A program made the translations under genes and the position numbers. Shown piece by piece: positions 50,059 to 62,679 of a DNA stretch of 64,000 nucleotides (position 1 is the first letter of the stretch; each line of letters starts with the position of its first letter). The notes beneath the pieces are model-generated. The model searched no databases, was not told where the DNA came from, and saw nothing but the letters and a program-made list of their open reading frames with translations. This DNA is from Dioscorea cayenensis subsp. rotundata (lineage: Eukaryota; Streptophyta; Magnoliopsida; Dioscoreales; Dioscoreaceae): the NCBI RefSeq assembly GCF_009730915.1, contig NC_052475.1:30255016-30319015 (forward strand), in the 5' to 3' direction.

Positions 50059-51978
50059 CAAATCATGCTTAAACTGGAAAGCTTTTATTCATTTTGTTTT
50101 TGTTTCTCTTCAGACAGGCATCAGAGTGCAAGAATTGAAAGCCTAAACTTGTGTAGTTTAGACAAACCTGTAAGAAAGTTGTTCGAAGTTCATGAGTTAA
50201 GGTATATATATACATACATATATATAAGGTGTTCAAAATTTAGTTAACTGATGAGAGACTACTATATCTAATACGATATCGATGAAACTTGCAGAATATA
50301 TGTAGGGACATGGAATGTAGGAGGAAGAGCTCCACACAATGAGCTTAACCTTGAAGATTTCTTACAAGTTGAAGGCTCTCCTGACATCTATGTTTTAGGG
50401 TAATTGACCACAAAAAAAAAAACTATCATATGAGTGAAATGTGTGTGTAAATATATGTATGATTTAAAATAATTTGGAGTTTGTTTTGGATGTTCATCAG
50501 GTTTCAGGAAATAGTTCCTTTAAATGCAGGCAATGTGCTAGTAATTGAAGACAATGAACCTGCAGTAAAATGGCTTGGCATCATAAGCCAAGCAATCAAC
50601 AAACCAAGAGATCAAACATCTAAAGAAGACTCATCAAATGGTGGATCAAAACACAGCACCAAGGACTCCAAATCAGGCCTACTCTTCTTCCAAAAACCTT
50701 CACTTAAGGTCCTTAGCAAGAATTACCGTTCCGACGGTGCTGCAGTGAAGTCCTGCAACTACTCTTCGGAGGCATCGAGTGTTCGTCGTGGAAGAGAACT
50801 CAGAGACTTCTTGCGGAGGACTGATTCAAGCTCTGACGATGATTCTTTTCCGGCTTTTTGCATGTCTGAATCTCAATACCAAATGCCTTACTCACTTATA
50901 TCAAGTAAGCAAATGGTCGGCATTTTCTTGTCGGTGTGGGTGAAGACGGAGCTTGTCCCTTATGTTAGTCATCTCCGATCATCGACAACTGGAAGAGGCA
51001 TTATGGGTTGCCTAGGCAATAAGGTAAGAACCCTAACCCTAACCCTAATAGCTATAAAGAATCACACCAAAACCCTAATTCACCTGACTATGGTCACTGC
51101 ATGCAGGGTTGCATTGCCATGAGCATGTTGGTACACAGGACAAGCTTTTGCTTCGTCTGCAGCCACTTGGCTTCCGGCGAGAAGGAAGGTGATGAGCTAA
51201 GGAGGAATTCAGATGTCGCCGAAATCCTCAAGAACACTCAGTTCCCTAAAACATACAAGTGTTCATGCAGAAGATTCCCTGAGAAAATTCTTGATCATGA
51301 GTATGTTACTAATTTAAACCCAAACCATACACTCACACAAAAGAGTACATATATATATATATATAAAAATAGATACTAATGCATCCATGAATGCAATACA
51401 GCCGAGTAATATGGCTTGGAGATTTGAACTACAGAGTAGCTCTAAGCTATGATGAGACAAGAACATTGCTTGAAGATCATGACTGGGAAGCACTCTTGGA
51501 GAAAGATCAGGTGTGTGTATATATATATAAACATTGGTTAGTTATGAAGCATGTTGATTGAAAATTTGGAATGGATAAATAATTTTGTTGAATTGTGTGA
51601 CAGTTGAGAATAGAGAGGGATGCAGGAAGAGTGTTTAATGGATGGAAGGAAGGGAAGATATACTTTGCTCCTACTTACAAGTACTCACATAACTCAGACT
51701 CTTACGCCGGAGAGACGGTGAAGTCGAAGAAAAAAAGGCGAACACCGGCGTGGTGTGATCGGATATTATGGTATGGAGATGGGATTGAGGAGGTGCAATA
51801 CATAAGAGGTGAATCAAGGTTCTCGGATCACAGGCCAGTGTGTGCAGTGTTCATGGCTCAGGTGGACAAGACTAATAATGTTAATGGGAGAGTGAGGAAA
51901 GGCTATTCCGGTGTGGTTGGTGCAAGGTGCCATTTTGATGACGCTATTCCACAAAGACATAGCTTCTATGAGTTCTGA
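49561..51978 (+). CDS. type I inositol polyphosphate 5-phosphatase
   Basis: Nine exons join in phase: 49561-49641, 49758-49851, 49956-50027, 50114-50201, 50295-50399, 50501-51023, 51107-51300, 51402-51510, 51604-51978 (about 546 residues). The catalytic domain shows [20 protein letters not shown] (from about 112), [14 protein letters not shown] with the metal-binding Glu (about 147), WLGDLNYR (390-397), PAWCDRILW (470-478) and SDHRPV (496-501). The last three are hallmark 5-phosphatase motifs. A low-complexity insert of about 120 residues lies between the second and third motifs, as in plant type I enzymes such as CVP2/CVL1. It removes the 5-phosphate from Ins(1,4,5)P3 or phosphoinositides, limiting calcium signalling; exact substrate unknown. 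The first start in this frame was used; Met11 (49591) is an alternative. Confidence 0.94.
51029..51048. repeat. short telomere-like CCCTAA run in 5-phosphatase intron 6
   Basis: Three CCCTAA units, starting just inside the intron after the donor GTAAGA. Similar single AACCCTAA telo-box motifs are common near plant genes. Confidence 0.8.
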
Positions 51979-52210
51979 TTCATATATGCTTTGTATTATA
52001 ATTAATTTTAATTTAATTTAATTAATTATAATGTTTGTGGATATCTATTTCTTTGTTGTTTTAAATAATTATTATGTATTATTTCATTATCAATATGTAT
52101 AAATCACTGTTTGATTGGAAAACATACTAGAGTCACATAACAAAAAAAACATAAAACGAACTAATAATATAAGGAAAAAATACATTCATAATCCATCAGA
52201 GGTGAAAGGT

Positions 52211-52522
52211 ATAATCACTAAAATAGTCCTTGTATTTTTCTCTCTTTTCTCTTTTGGTCCCTCTACTCAGAAATGCTCCCGATTAGTTTTTTTACTTTTG
52301 AAAATATGCCCACTTAGTTATAAATGCTCCAAACTAGTCCTTCTATTTTTAAAAATGACCCACTATGTCATTTTTAAAAATAGAATGACTAGTTGAGAGC
52401 ATTTTCTAATTAGGTGAGCACATTTTCAAAAGTAAAGAGACTGGTCAGAAACATTTCTGAGTAGAGAGATAAAAAAGGAAGAGAAAAAAAAAGTAGAGGG
52501 ACCAATTAGGGTACATGCAACC
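52211..52522. mobile_element. long foldback (inverted-repeat) MITE
   Basis: Two arms of about 145 bp meet at about 52370 with almost no loop. The left arm ends TTCTATTTTTAAAAATGAC; the right arm begins GTCATTTTTAAAAATAGAA. Further matched pairs include GTCCCTCTACTCAGAAATG on the left against CATTTCTGAGTAGAGAGAT on the right, and ACTTTTGAAAATATG against CATTTTCAAAAGT. The arms differ at scattered positions. It has no coding capacity; no target duplication could be fixed. The transcribed form would fold into one long hairpin. Confidence 0.85.
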
Positions 52523-53384
52523 TAAAAGATGATTAACAAAAGTAAATCATCCACCAGGAAAAATATTGAGACAAGTTAGTGATTAGGCGTTTTTTCAGGT
52601 TCGTCGGTTCATCAAGAATTGGTGGTGAGAGAATTAAGGAAGTTGGGGCTATTTTTATTTAAAAAAAAAATTTCTTCGATGGTGTTATAATTAATAATAA
52701 TTGAGCTATTATTTATATAGTGGAATGACCATGATAGCCTCACCTGGAAGAAAGAACTTCCATTTGGCCCTTTTGACAAGTGGAGGAGGTGACCCACTTC
52801 CCCATAAAAACAGTACAAATATTTGAGAGACAGAGAGAGAGAGATGTTAGAAAGCAGGGGTATTTTAGTCACAGAATGTTAACCAAAGTTTTTTGTACTA
52901 CAATATCAGTCTAGGCACCATCAATGGACCATAGAACAAGTCACCAATTCCATGAAAACTCTAATTTTTATTTTATTTTTAATAAATGTATTTATTGGGA
53001 TTTCAACCATATGTTATCATCCATAAATATATTCCTTCTATTCAATCATTAGAACATCCATCATTAATAACGGATTAACCACACTTTCAATCCAAATTTA
53101 ATGAATGACATGTTTCGGGTGGCATTGAGTAGCAACACTGCCGATGGTTAATCCCTTCAGAGAATCGTGGGTCCCATTGCTTCTCATGGGGTGCATTCTA
53201 TTGGTCGGTTCCATTTTATGGTCACTTTTTATGTCTTTCTCTTTCTAAACCGCCATTAGAGGCATGAAGAAAAGCTTTATTAATAGAGCTCTCTGGAGAG
53301 AGAGAGAGAGAGATGGAGTTCTCTTTTCCGGGGTTCTCCTTGCTTTTCCTGGAATTGGACTTCACGTAGCTCGAGGTTTTCTCT

Positions 53385-53425
53385 CTCTCTTTCTCTTTCT
53401 CTTTCTCTTTCTCTTTCTCTTTCCC
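53385..53425. repeat. (CTCTTT)n in DUF632 gene leader
   Basis: About six to seven copies of a pyrimidine hexanucleotide in the presumed 5' UTR. Confidence 0.9.
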
Positions 53426-54127
53426 TCGTTTTCTCATTTTCTCTCTCCCCACGTTGCTGTGGGTCTAAAATTCTTTGAGATTCCTATCTTTTTCACATTT
53501 GTCTCTTTCTTGCAACGCGTCGTGGGGTTTTATAGAGTGGAAAGGAGAGTTCCATCGTGGAGGCGCACTTCCGAATCGTAACTCCAAGGGGTCGCCTCAC
53601 GCATTGCCATTGTTTGAGAGAGGTATGGGAAGTGGGTTTTGATGTGTGTTTTGAGCGTTTTTGGGAATTTTGGGACTGTGGGGTTCGAAAAGGTGGCGTC
53701 TTTACTTTGGGTTTTTGCAGAACACAGGGTTGAAAAATAGGGTTTGGGGGAAAGGTGTGAGTGAGCTTCTGATAGTTATTAGGGTTTGGTGATGTTGGAG
53801 AGCAAGTGGGGTTTTGGTTTCTTGCTGAGCTTCTAGGCTTTTAGTCGTTGGATTCTTGTGGAATCGGGTAAATGCTGGTTGGAGAGAAAATTTTCCGAGT
53901 ATTTTTTTGTGCTTTTTTTTGTGGGAGGTGAGAAAAAAAAAAGGAATGTTTTTGTTGGATTTATCAACTAAAGTTCTCAGCTTTTCTTGATTAGGGGTTT
54001 CAGACTGAAGAGAAGGGACTGATTTTTACTGCATTGTTTGGATCTGATGAGTAGATATGTCTGAATGGTTTGCCATTAGTGTTCATTCTGATTCTTGAGA
54101 AGCTCTGGAGCTTTTCTAAAGAGTATC

Positions 54128-56812
54128 ATGGGTTCTTCTGGATCAAAACCAGAGAAGAATGAACCTTTAGTTCTTTGCAAAGAGCGCACAAGATACATCA
54201 AGCTAGCAGTTGATGCGAGGTATGCATTATCTGCTGCTCATTTGGCATACATTCAATCTCTTCGCAATGTAGGAAGTGCTCTAAGACGATTTGCAGAGGC
54301 AGAGATCTTGATAGAGTCCTCATTGTCAACCTCTGAACCAGACAAGAGTCCTTCTCATTCATCTTATGCATCACCATCTCCATCCCGCATTCCTGAGCAT
54401 GTTGGTTCACCATTATCACCACGGTTGTCCAATTTGAGTTATGTTAGAGCTACAAGGAGTAATGCAGTGACGGTGACTATTAATCCAACCTTTGATAAGT
54501 TTGCTGGAGATGAACACATGGACTTCCCCATGCCACCTCCTCCTCCGCCACCTCCGGGATCCTCTTGGGACTACTTTGATCCTACTGATGTTATAGAGAA
54601 TGTTGGTTTGGTTAATGGTGAAAGTAGTCCAAACTTGAACTTTAGTAGGTGGACAGGTTTGAGAGAGTTCAAGGAAGAGGTAATGGCTCCTTTGTTTGAG
54701 GATGAGGTGAAATCTTCTCAAAGAGATGTAGATAAGTTTGCCTCCTCAGTGTTGAACGATGATTTTGGTGGTAGAAATGCATTGGCTAATTCACGTTCTA
54801 TCAATGGCGGGGAGCGAGTGCAGAAGTTAGAACGTGGTAATTCTAATGGATCTTCTGAAGTATTGACTAGAATTGCTTCTTCAGAGATAAAAGGTGCGAA
54901 GGCTGATTTGGAGAAGGAAATTTGCACAGAAATGGAGGACCCTTCGGAGTTTATTACTCACAGGGCTAAAGATTTCCTGTCAAGTATAAAGGACATTGAG
55001 CATCGGTTTCTACGGGCAGCTGAAGCTGGAAATGAGGTCTCAAGGATGCTTGAGACCAGCAAGATTCAGCTTGGTGTTTTATCCTGTACTACAGGTGAAT
55101 CATTCAGTATCTGAAGTTTTGATATATATATATATATATATATGTACCTTTGAATTTTTCTGTGATAGATTTGATTAAAATGTTCGTTCAGTGCACTTAA
55201 TATTTCTCTTGGATCATCAGGAAAATCTTCTGTTTCACTGTTTCTCTCAGTTCTCCATCCTGGCTGTTGCAGAACAGATGATGACTCAGAGCATGGTATG
55301 ATGGTTTCAGTCTTTCATAATAGTTGAATCTATCAACTTTGCATAAGAATGATTTGGATCAATAGAATCAGTTTCTTTCTTTCTGTCCTTGTCTATAGAA
55401 TCTGCTCAGCATGTAACAAAGATTATGACATGGAACCGCTCAATCTCATCAAGGTCATCGTCATCCAAAAATCCCCTGACCGCAGCATCAAAAGATGACC
55501 ATAGTGAAAAAGGTAGTGATTTTATTGAAGAATTTTCCATGATATCGGGAAGTCATTCTTCAACATTGGATAGATTGTATGCCTGGGAGAGAAAGCTTTG
55601 GGATGAAGTGAAGGTATCTTGTTGTGAACCTTGCATACTTTAATATGCTGCTTGTTTCTTGAATTATGTCGATTTTTTATTTTTCCAACTCTTTAAGTAT
55701 CACGGTTGAGTAAGAAAAATATTGCAAGTACTTGAAGACTCCACTTCTGATGATTATCAAGCTTTTGATGACTCTTTTCTGTTATTTTTGACTCCTTTAG
55801 GCTAGCGAGACCATCAGGAAGGCTTATGACCAGAAATGCATTCAGCTCAGACACCAATGTGCAAAAGATATGAATGCCCAAGCAATTGACAAAACCAGAG
55901 CAATCGTCAAAGATCTACATTCCCGACTAAGAGTAGCCCTTCATGCAGTTGACTCAATATCTAAGAGAATTGAGAAGTTGAGGGATGAAGAGCTGCAACC
56001 ACAACTATTCGAACTCATCCAAGGGTATGATCATTCATTTCATTTGAGCAGAATACAACTTCCTGATGTACCAATTGCGGAATAAAACCACTTTTAGCAA
56101 ATAAACATTTCAAATTTTTACATTGTATGGCTCTTGCAGGTTTATCCGCATGTGGAGATCAATGCTTGAATGTCATCACTCACAATACATCACAATCTCA
56201 CTAGCCTATCATGCCAAGAGCTCAGCAATAGGACCACAAAGTGAACCCCACAGGCAAGCACTGACAAACCTTCGCGGCGAAATAGATTGCTTTGGCTCTA
56301 GTTTTGCAAATTGGGTCTCAGCTCATAAATCCTATGTTGAGGCACTCAACTCCTGGCTTCAGAAATGTATTCTACAACCACAAGAACGGCGCAGGGGAAG
56401 GAAAGTGCCATTCTCCCCTTATCAATTTCTTGCACCACCAATATTTGTTCTGTGTCATGATTGGTTAAGCGGAATCAATTTTCTTCCTTCCGATGAGCTT
56501 TGCAGCTCTATCGAGGACTTGAGATGGGAATTGCATGCACATGCTTGTTATGAGCATAAAACAGAAGAGAAACCAGTTGATACAATACCTGAAGAGGTGC
56601 AAAATGCAGTGGAATTAGCAGAAAAGAAAGACGGCAAAGAAGAGGAGAAGAAACAGGGGAAGAGTTCTAACTTGGGTGCAATGCAGACAAGCTTGACGAG
56701 GATGTTTGATCGGCTGACAAAGTTTGCTGAGGCCTCACTGAAGGTGTATGATGAGGTGAAGAAGGGAACAGAGAGTGCCCGAATCGCATACAGTAATGGA
56801 AGAATCAGGTGA
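54128..56812 (+). CDS. DUF630/DUF632 protein (NRG2-like)
   Basis: Five exons, 54128-55094, 55221-55295, 55399-55613, 55801-56024 and 56140-56812, join in phase to about 717 residues. The start at 54128 was chosen because it gives the family's MGSSxSK N terminus, with Gly2 available for myristoylation; many family members start MGCSxSK and are membrane-linked. The DUF630 region covers about residues 1-60 (LCKERTRYIKLAVDARYALS, AHLAYIQSLRNVGSALRRF). A proline run (PMPPPPPPPPG) follows near 140. The DUF632 region covers about 280-660: FLSSIKDIEHRFLRAAEAGN, LDRLYAWERKLWDEVKASET, YDQKCIQLRHQCAKDMNAQA, FIRMWRSMLECHHSQY. An Arabidopsis member, NRG2, regulates nitrate signalling; whether this gene does so is unknown. 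A charged coiled segment lies near the C terminus. Confidence 0.94.
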
Positions 56813-57159
56813 AGGAATGATTATATATATATTTATATAAATGAGATGGGTTTTGATTGTTGAGAGACCAACCTTTTGTAGTAGTGGCTTTGTAAATTCT
56901 CATCAATGAGTGAATTCCTTTCAGATTGTTCTTTTCAGATATTAAAATATATAAATACATGTAAGATTTCTTTCTTGGCAAATAGTGTTTATTATCTGAA
57001 TGCCAGGTTTTTCTACCAACAAAACATCAGAAGGATTTTTACAAACTGTTATCATGTTGAAGATTGTTGAATTGTATGTCTTGCCTTACACAAGGCATTA
57101 TTATAGATTAAAAACAGAGGGTAATAACTGTCTACACAACTGCCAGGCTTGAGGATTCT

Positions 57160-57340
57160 GGCTCAACACGTTGGACAGTACCAATGCCACCAATTTTGTA
57201 GACATCTTCCAGGTTTGCATATCACCTGATCATGTTGTCACCTATGAAACCAGAGGTAGGCATGAAGGTGATCTTCTCAGGGAAGTAGCCCACCTTTTTG
57301 AGGTATGAATAGACCTATTTCACAATCTCATTCTAAGCAT
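57160..57340 (-). pseudogene. elongation factor 1-alpha pseudogene fragment
   Basis: Minus-strand translation gives EIVK[18 protein letters not shown], [16 protein letters not shown], then after a jump of about 40 expected residues LEDVYKIGGIGTVQRVE. These match EF-1-alpha ([17 protein letters not shown]..., SGFEGDNMIERS, LQDVYKIGGIGTVPVGRVE). The in-frame stop, the internal deletion and the lack of the rest of the gene show a decayed, probably retroposed copy. Confidence 0.85.
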
Positions 57341-57730
57341 TTGAGAAAAATATGGACTTCAAACAAAAAGGAGTGGGAAAATATTATTAAATGTTCATAA
57401 GTTGGCCATGACAACCAACAAGCTTTCTAACTAAAATCTAACGCTCAACTACATAATTGTCTCTCCATGTCAAAAATTCTTTAACTCTTGAGTAAAAAGG
57501 TCTGACAACATTCTCTGACATTCCTAAATATCAGCTGGGAAACGCTATGCAGTAACAACAACGTAATGCCATTCCTTAAGAACAGACAAGATATCAAATT
57601 GGATACCAAGTCAACCATAGACTGAATTCTATTATTAAACAGACACAAAGAAATGGGTTTTGATTATTGCCCCATCCATGTCAAACATAGCATTAGTTTC
57701 CTTGCCATTTTTATCAATCTGAATTTACAA

Positions 57731-57825
57731 GCAGTAACAACAACAACAAGACATCAGTCTCAACTATTTTGGGATCAGCCGGTATGAATTTTTTCCTCCT
57801 CCTACGTTACTCTATTAAGAACCAA
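57731..57825 (-). mobile_element. SINE-like 3' fragment with (TTG)n tail
   Basis: On the minus strand it ends CTTGTTGTTGTTGTTACTGC, preceded by CGGCTGATCCCAAAATAGTT. This resembles the 3' part of plant SINEs and related repeats with a GGTCGGCT core and a TTG-repeat end. The 5' part is not recognisable. Confidence 0.5.
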
Positions 57826-59496
57826 AAAAAGTAAATAATCTAAGCTTTGCCATATCATGTTGGTTGATATTCATATAAAAAAAAATGTCCCAAAAAACAC
57901 TTAATTTTGCATCATGGAAAAAATAGCTGAAGATAAGAAGACCAGTGAAGTGATCCTTGTATAATAAATACAACCGTGCCTATGCATCAGCAAATTAGCA
58001 AAGTTAATACCATCATCTTCATTCATTATTGACAAAGAGCATTACTGTTCCAAAATCTCCATTGCATTATATGAATTCAAACATCAAGAAAACATCTGTA
58101 GTAGAAATTAATAACTCTATTCATCCATTAAAAACATATGAATATTTCACTAAGCAGACGCAAGTCATACAACCAATGAACATAAATCATACTAGCAACA
58201 AATAATTAGGTCACATTGCTAGAATTAATGACGCAAAATAACTATCTTAAATCAACCCAAAATTCAAGAAAGAACTTTTTATTCTTCAATATAACACCAC
58301 AAAGCTGAACTTTTTATCAAGCAAAAGTTCAGTGGTTTCTCAACCGGTCAAGTTCCCGTAATGAAAAATGAACAACCTGTAAAGGGAACAAACATCAAAC
58401 AGTTAAACATCATCATCTTAAAAAAATTAGCAACTATTAATAGTAGCCAAAGCAAAACTAGATCAAAGAGAGACCTCAAATCGTTGGCAGAGAGGGCTGA
58501 GCTCAGCTGAGAAGCCCCAGCATGAGTAACAAGTGATATTTACAACAAGCTGGATGACGGAAACACCTTCACGTCTTTGCTAGTCAACTGCGGCGGTTTT
58601 GTCTTTCACAAATGTCCTTTCTTGTCTGCATGTAAATAAATATAGGAGGTTTTTAAAATTTGTCAACCTCAACATAGCGTAATTATGTACCTTTTTGAAT
58701 CTTCAAATATTATTTATTTTGAATATTTGTTAATATTTTAATATGGAATAAATTATTTTTTACAATAACTGTTATCCTTTATATTTTATAATATTAAATA
58801 GTAAACAAATAATTGATTTCAATAGGTAAATCATGGAGTTTTATTAAAATAACTTTAAAATACATTACATTTTATAGTAATCTAGAAATTAGCTAAAAAT
58901 TACCCAAATTAAAACATCAAAATTTACTACGGGAATAACAAAAATAAAATAAAATTTCAGAAATACTAAATAATATCTGAAAAATCTTCACTATTTTTTA
59001 GAGGGTGGCATATAAAAGCCTCATATCATAAATATATATATAACATAACTCATATATACACATATAATACATGTGTGTAATACTTAAAAAAAGAAAAAAC
59101 ACACACATCAAAACGGAACCTCTGCCATCAACATGCTACTTCCAAACTGAATGAAAAAAAAAATTACAATATATAGATTACAATATCTAGCACCCAATAT
59201 AGTTTAGACGAACACTGGAAGTTACATTAACCCCTGCAAATATCTGCAAATCAGTAAATAGCATATAATTTTTAGGTCATAATTGATGCCAGAATTGGCC
59301 ATTCCTGAATCTTGGCAGCGACCATTGCCGACTTTAAGTAACTGGTAGCGAAGGACAAACAAATGCAAGTACAATCTGGAAATGACAGTCGTGAAGGCCA
59401 CCTTTGCTTCTTGGCTCACTCAGCACACTTCAAACATTTAAACTTACATCTGGAGGACAAATATTCACTAGGCCACTCATAACTGAAGTATATATT

Positions 59497-62400
59497 CTAC
59501 TTTCTATCTGAAGCAACGCTGACCATTTCGAGATCTTTCCTGCATTTTTCCTTCAGATCTTTTAACTTCAGAAGACTGGCTTGCTGGTGTGATACACAGA
59601 AAACATAGTTTAGAGAAATTGATAAGCATAATTTCCACAGGAAGTGAACTCTTAACTTACATCATATGTCTGAATGTTGGCACTCTGGAATAGTAAAAAA
59701 AGAAAATAAATAAATAGAAAAGCATTAATTAAAGAAACATGAAAACAAAAACAGGAACATCATGAAACGTGATACAAAGAATTTCCTTATAAAACGAAGT
59801 TTAAATATTTCTTTCAGAAAGTTTTTCTGGAAATTGTCTCATGATTGAGTACCATATTAAAGTCTATGATAGCCTGAAGTTTTCCTAAATTACTCAAAGA
59901 CATAGTATCTTTATGACTCTGTGTGGATGAATTTCAATTAAAAACCAAAATAACCTCTTCCATAAAAAAAACTAAAGATAAAAATAGCTCACAATTGAAG
60001 ACATTTTTATTAAGATGCAGCAAAAGATCCAAGGTAGTAGCAATGGGCTTCTTCAGACTCTAAAGTTTATACTGGGAACATCAAATACTGATTAAATAAC
60101 CGAAAGAGATCTCATTATATGAATGATGGCAGCCGCATACACCAAGGAATAGAAGTTTGGCATCTAAGAGATAAATTTACCATGTCAAAGCACAAGTATA
60201 CTAACCAGCATCAGATAATAAAGATCATATATTTGGCACAACTGGAAATGGACCACTGTAATCTTACAAATATTCCACATTATAAAGGTACCATCAATAT
60301 CCCAATGAAAACTACATGGGTAAGACATAAAATCTAAGAATGTTTTATCAAAAATTTTAGGATGTCACAGGATAAGGTTATACATCATGTGACTTGTGAT
60401 AGCATAGGAGAACAAGGTTCTATCTCAATTGACAATCTATTTTAAGCATAAGCAACATTGCAGCTACAGGAAGCAATGTTTGAAAAATGAAACCAATAGG
60501 AAGAAGCCTAGTGCTTGTCAAGACTCAAGAGGGCTCTCAAACAGAGATGCAGCTGGAGAAAGATATCTCTGACAAGGGTGTCCAGTGGAGTATGAGGGGA
60601 TTCGGTATAGCAGCAAAAATGTTCAAACACAACCAAGTTGCAATCTGAATTAGATTAAAGATATTACTGCAACTATTTTAATATAATAGTTGTCTAGTTA
60701 ATGTTGTCATCACGTGATCCTAGCTTTTCAACATCCTTTGGTTACATCCAAACTATATATATATATATATATATATATACTTACAAAGAGAGAATATGAA
60801 TTAACAAAAGAATTGTGAAAAAAGAAAACACAATGCATGCTGAAAAAGCCAATAAAATACAATTAGTTTAATAGCTCTCAAGGGGCAAATGTGATCGATA
60901 AAACATTAACAGACTAGTGCTTCAGCATAAAGATTAACATCTAAGAGATACCAAACATCAAGCACATCTTGAAGATTTAAAAATAAATAAATAAATAAAT
61001 TGCCCAAATACTAGGTAAAATATGTAGAATCCCTAAAACAACAATCAGAATCAGCAACATTAGATGTCAGAACAAGCAAAATTATTTAAATGTGTGCTAC
61101 AATTATGGAGAAGCTGATCCTAAAGATTCTGATATCCAGCCAAATGCATACCCTAGATTGCTTATTTAGTATATATCCATCAATCAAAGGCTATCATATT
61201 AGAAGACAAAAGACAAGAAGAAAAGAATGGTAAACTTTCACTCACAATCTGTGTACTTTCAACAGTAAGGATGTTCTCTGTGTGAACAAACAGTGATCTC
61301 CAATGTTGCATGAGATCAAACTCCAGTTTATTGGACAAATCAGAGTTATCTTGATCTAGTTTGGCAATGAAGTCATGACTGGGAAATCTTTGATCTATAG
61401 ATTTTGCATATCTCCTGCTTTTCTTCAGAGCTGAAAAAAAAAAGTATAATGTCACAACTCACCAAACCCCTATAAAATGACAAATAGACAACAAAGGGCA
61501 CAAGGTTATTTGTTTCATATCTGCATTATCATACAAATCTTGGGCACTAATCATTAAACAGAATAAAAAGTCCAGAATTTCCAGAGGTTGGCTTACCAGA
61601 AAGTCGGCCTCTCGCATCCTGATAATGAAGATCCATCCACATATAAGCAGCTATGGACATAGCAAATAAAAGACACATTTAAGTGAAAGAATTTCATATC
61701 CACATTAAATCCATAACAACAATTCAAACTGCCTATAATCTGTCATGGATGCCAAAAAATGGATTAAACCGCGTATTATAAAGGAGAACTAGAACAGTTA
61801 AATACCTTTCAAACAGAACGAACACGAACAACTATTTTCAAACCCTATATTATCTTGAACTTTGACAACAGCATCAATGTTAGATGTGTCATGCACATCA
61901 TTGAGCCCTGCTAAGTTTCCTGCATCAAATTCAGATGGCCTTAAGCAACTCCTTGAAAAAGATTTTCCCAGCAAATCCTGGGTCAAAAGCTCATCATCCT
62001 CATCATCATCCTCGTCATCATCCTCAACAACACCATGCACCTTCATTTGACTGAGATCAGAATCAGTATGATTCAAAGGGAAAGACTTCATGTCCTCCCT
62101 TAAGTTCTTCATGGCATGTTTGGAAAAATCAGCATTATCTGTTTCATAGTCCTCTTGGAGTTCTTCAGATTTTTGTGAGTAGTCTTCTGAAAGAGGTGAA
62201 GAATCTTCTGATTTATTGTGTTGATCATGCAAACATCCATGAGAAAAACAGCTATAACTAGACTTGCCAGTATGTGCTGCATTACCACTTCTCCCAGGCA
62301 ACAACTCAGGAGTTAACGAACAAGGGGCATCTTCAGACACCTTACTAGACTGTGACAGATCCAAGCTTAAATTCTCTTTCATAGTCTGCGGAAACAGAGG

Positions 62401-62679
62401 TCCATGGTTCTTAGAAGAATTAAAGAAAAGGGAAAATTTCCTGCCTACATTCTCAGCAATTCTATGGTTTGCCAGCATACTACCAACTTTCTCCTTTCCT
62501 TTGGTCAAAATTTCCTTCTCTACTTGGCTGCAACTCCCAGAAGTGGCACCTATTGCATCCATTTCTCCCAACCTACCAAATTTGTACTGGTTTTCAAATT
62601 TATCTAAGACTATCTGGGGAGGCCTCTTCCGTTTGTTGGTTAAATCACCCAAAACATGTCGTTTATTGCCCTCGGTCAT
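59497..62679 (-). CDS. plant protein of unknown function with CSCSFC motif and microexon
   Basis: Five coding exons on the minus strand: 61806-62679, 61597-61650, 61246-61430, 59661-59684 (24 nt) and 59497-59583. All phases match, giving about 407 residues. A 5' UTR intron is likely at 62722-63395. The N terminus has HVLGDLTNKRKRP, similar to a short basic, possibly nuclear, motif. The middle is Ser-rich and acidic (DDDEDDDEDDE near residue 225). The C-terminal part looks most conserved: CSCSFCLKAAYMWMDLHYQD, ARGRLSALKKSRRYAKSIDQ, then EFDLMQHWRSLFVHTENIL and a coiled tail (LLKLKDLKEKCRKDLEMV). I believe similar proteins exist in other plants, but I cannot name a function. The Cys cluster might bind metal. 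The (-) start at 62679 is the first Met of the exon. Confidence 0.85.

Larger units (their letters stand above)
51979..54127. other. intergenic region and 5' leader of the DUF632 gene
   Basis: Contains the foldback element at 52211-52522, then AT-rich sequence. From about 53260 a pyrimidine-rich leader begins, with a (CTCTTT)n hexanucleotide run at about 53385-53425. The stretch 53600-54127 is G/T-rich and may hold a 5' UTR intron. No other gene seen. Confidence 0.55.
56813..59496. other. intergenic region, 3' flanks of DUF632 and unknown genes
   Basis: Convergent 3' flanks. It holds an EF-1-alpha pseudogene fragment (57160-57340) and a SINE-like tail (57731-57825). A slightly less AT-rich patch at 58300-58620 has no supported ORF. 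59222-59496 is the likely 3' UTR of the unknown gene. Confidence 0.5.

Noticed and set aside
54095-54127. Upstream extension of the DUF632 protein (non-ATG start)
   Set aside because: That frame begins at TTG; the ATG at 54128 gives the conserved MGSSxSK N terminus.
57480-57720. Minus-strand phrase KNGKETNAMFDMDGAIIKTHF resembling a HAD phosphatase motif
   Set aside because: A single short match, soon followed by stops; no surrounding support for a gene.
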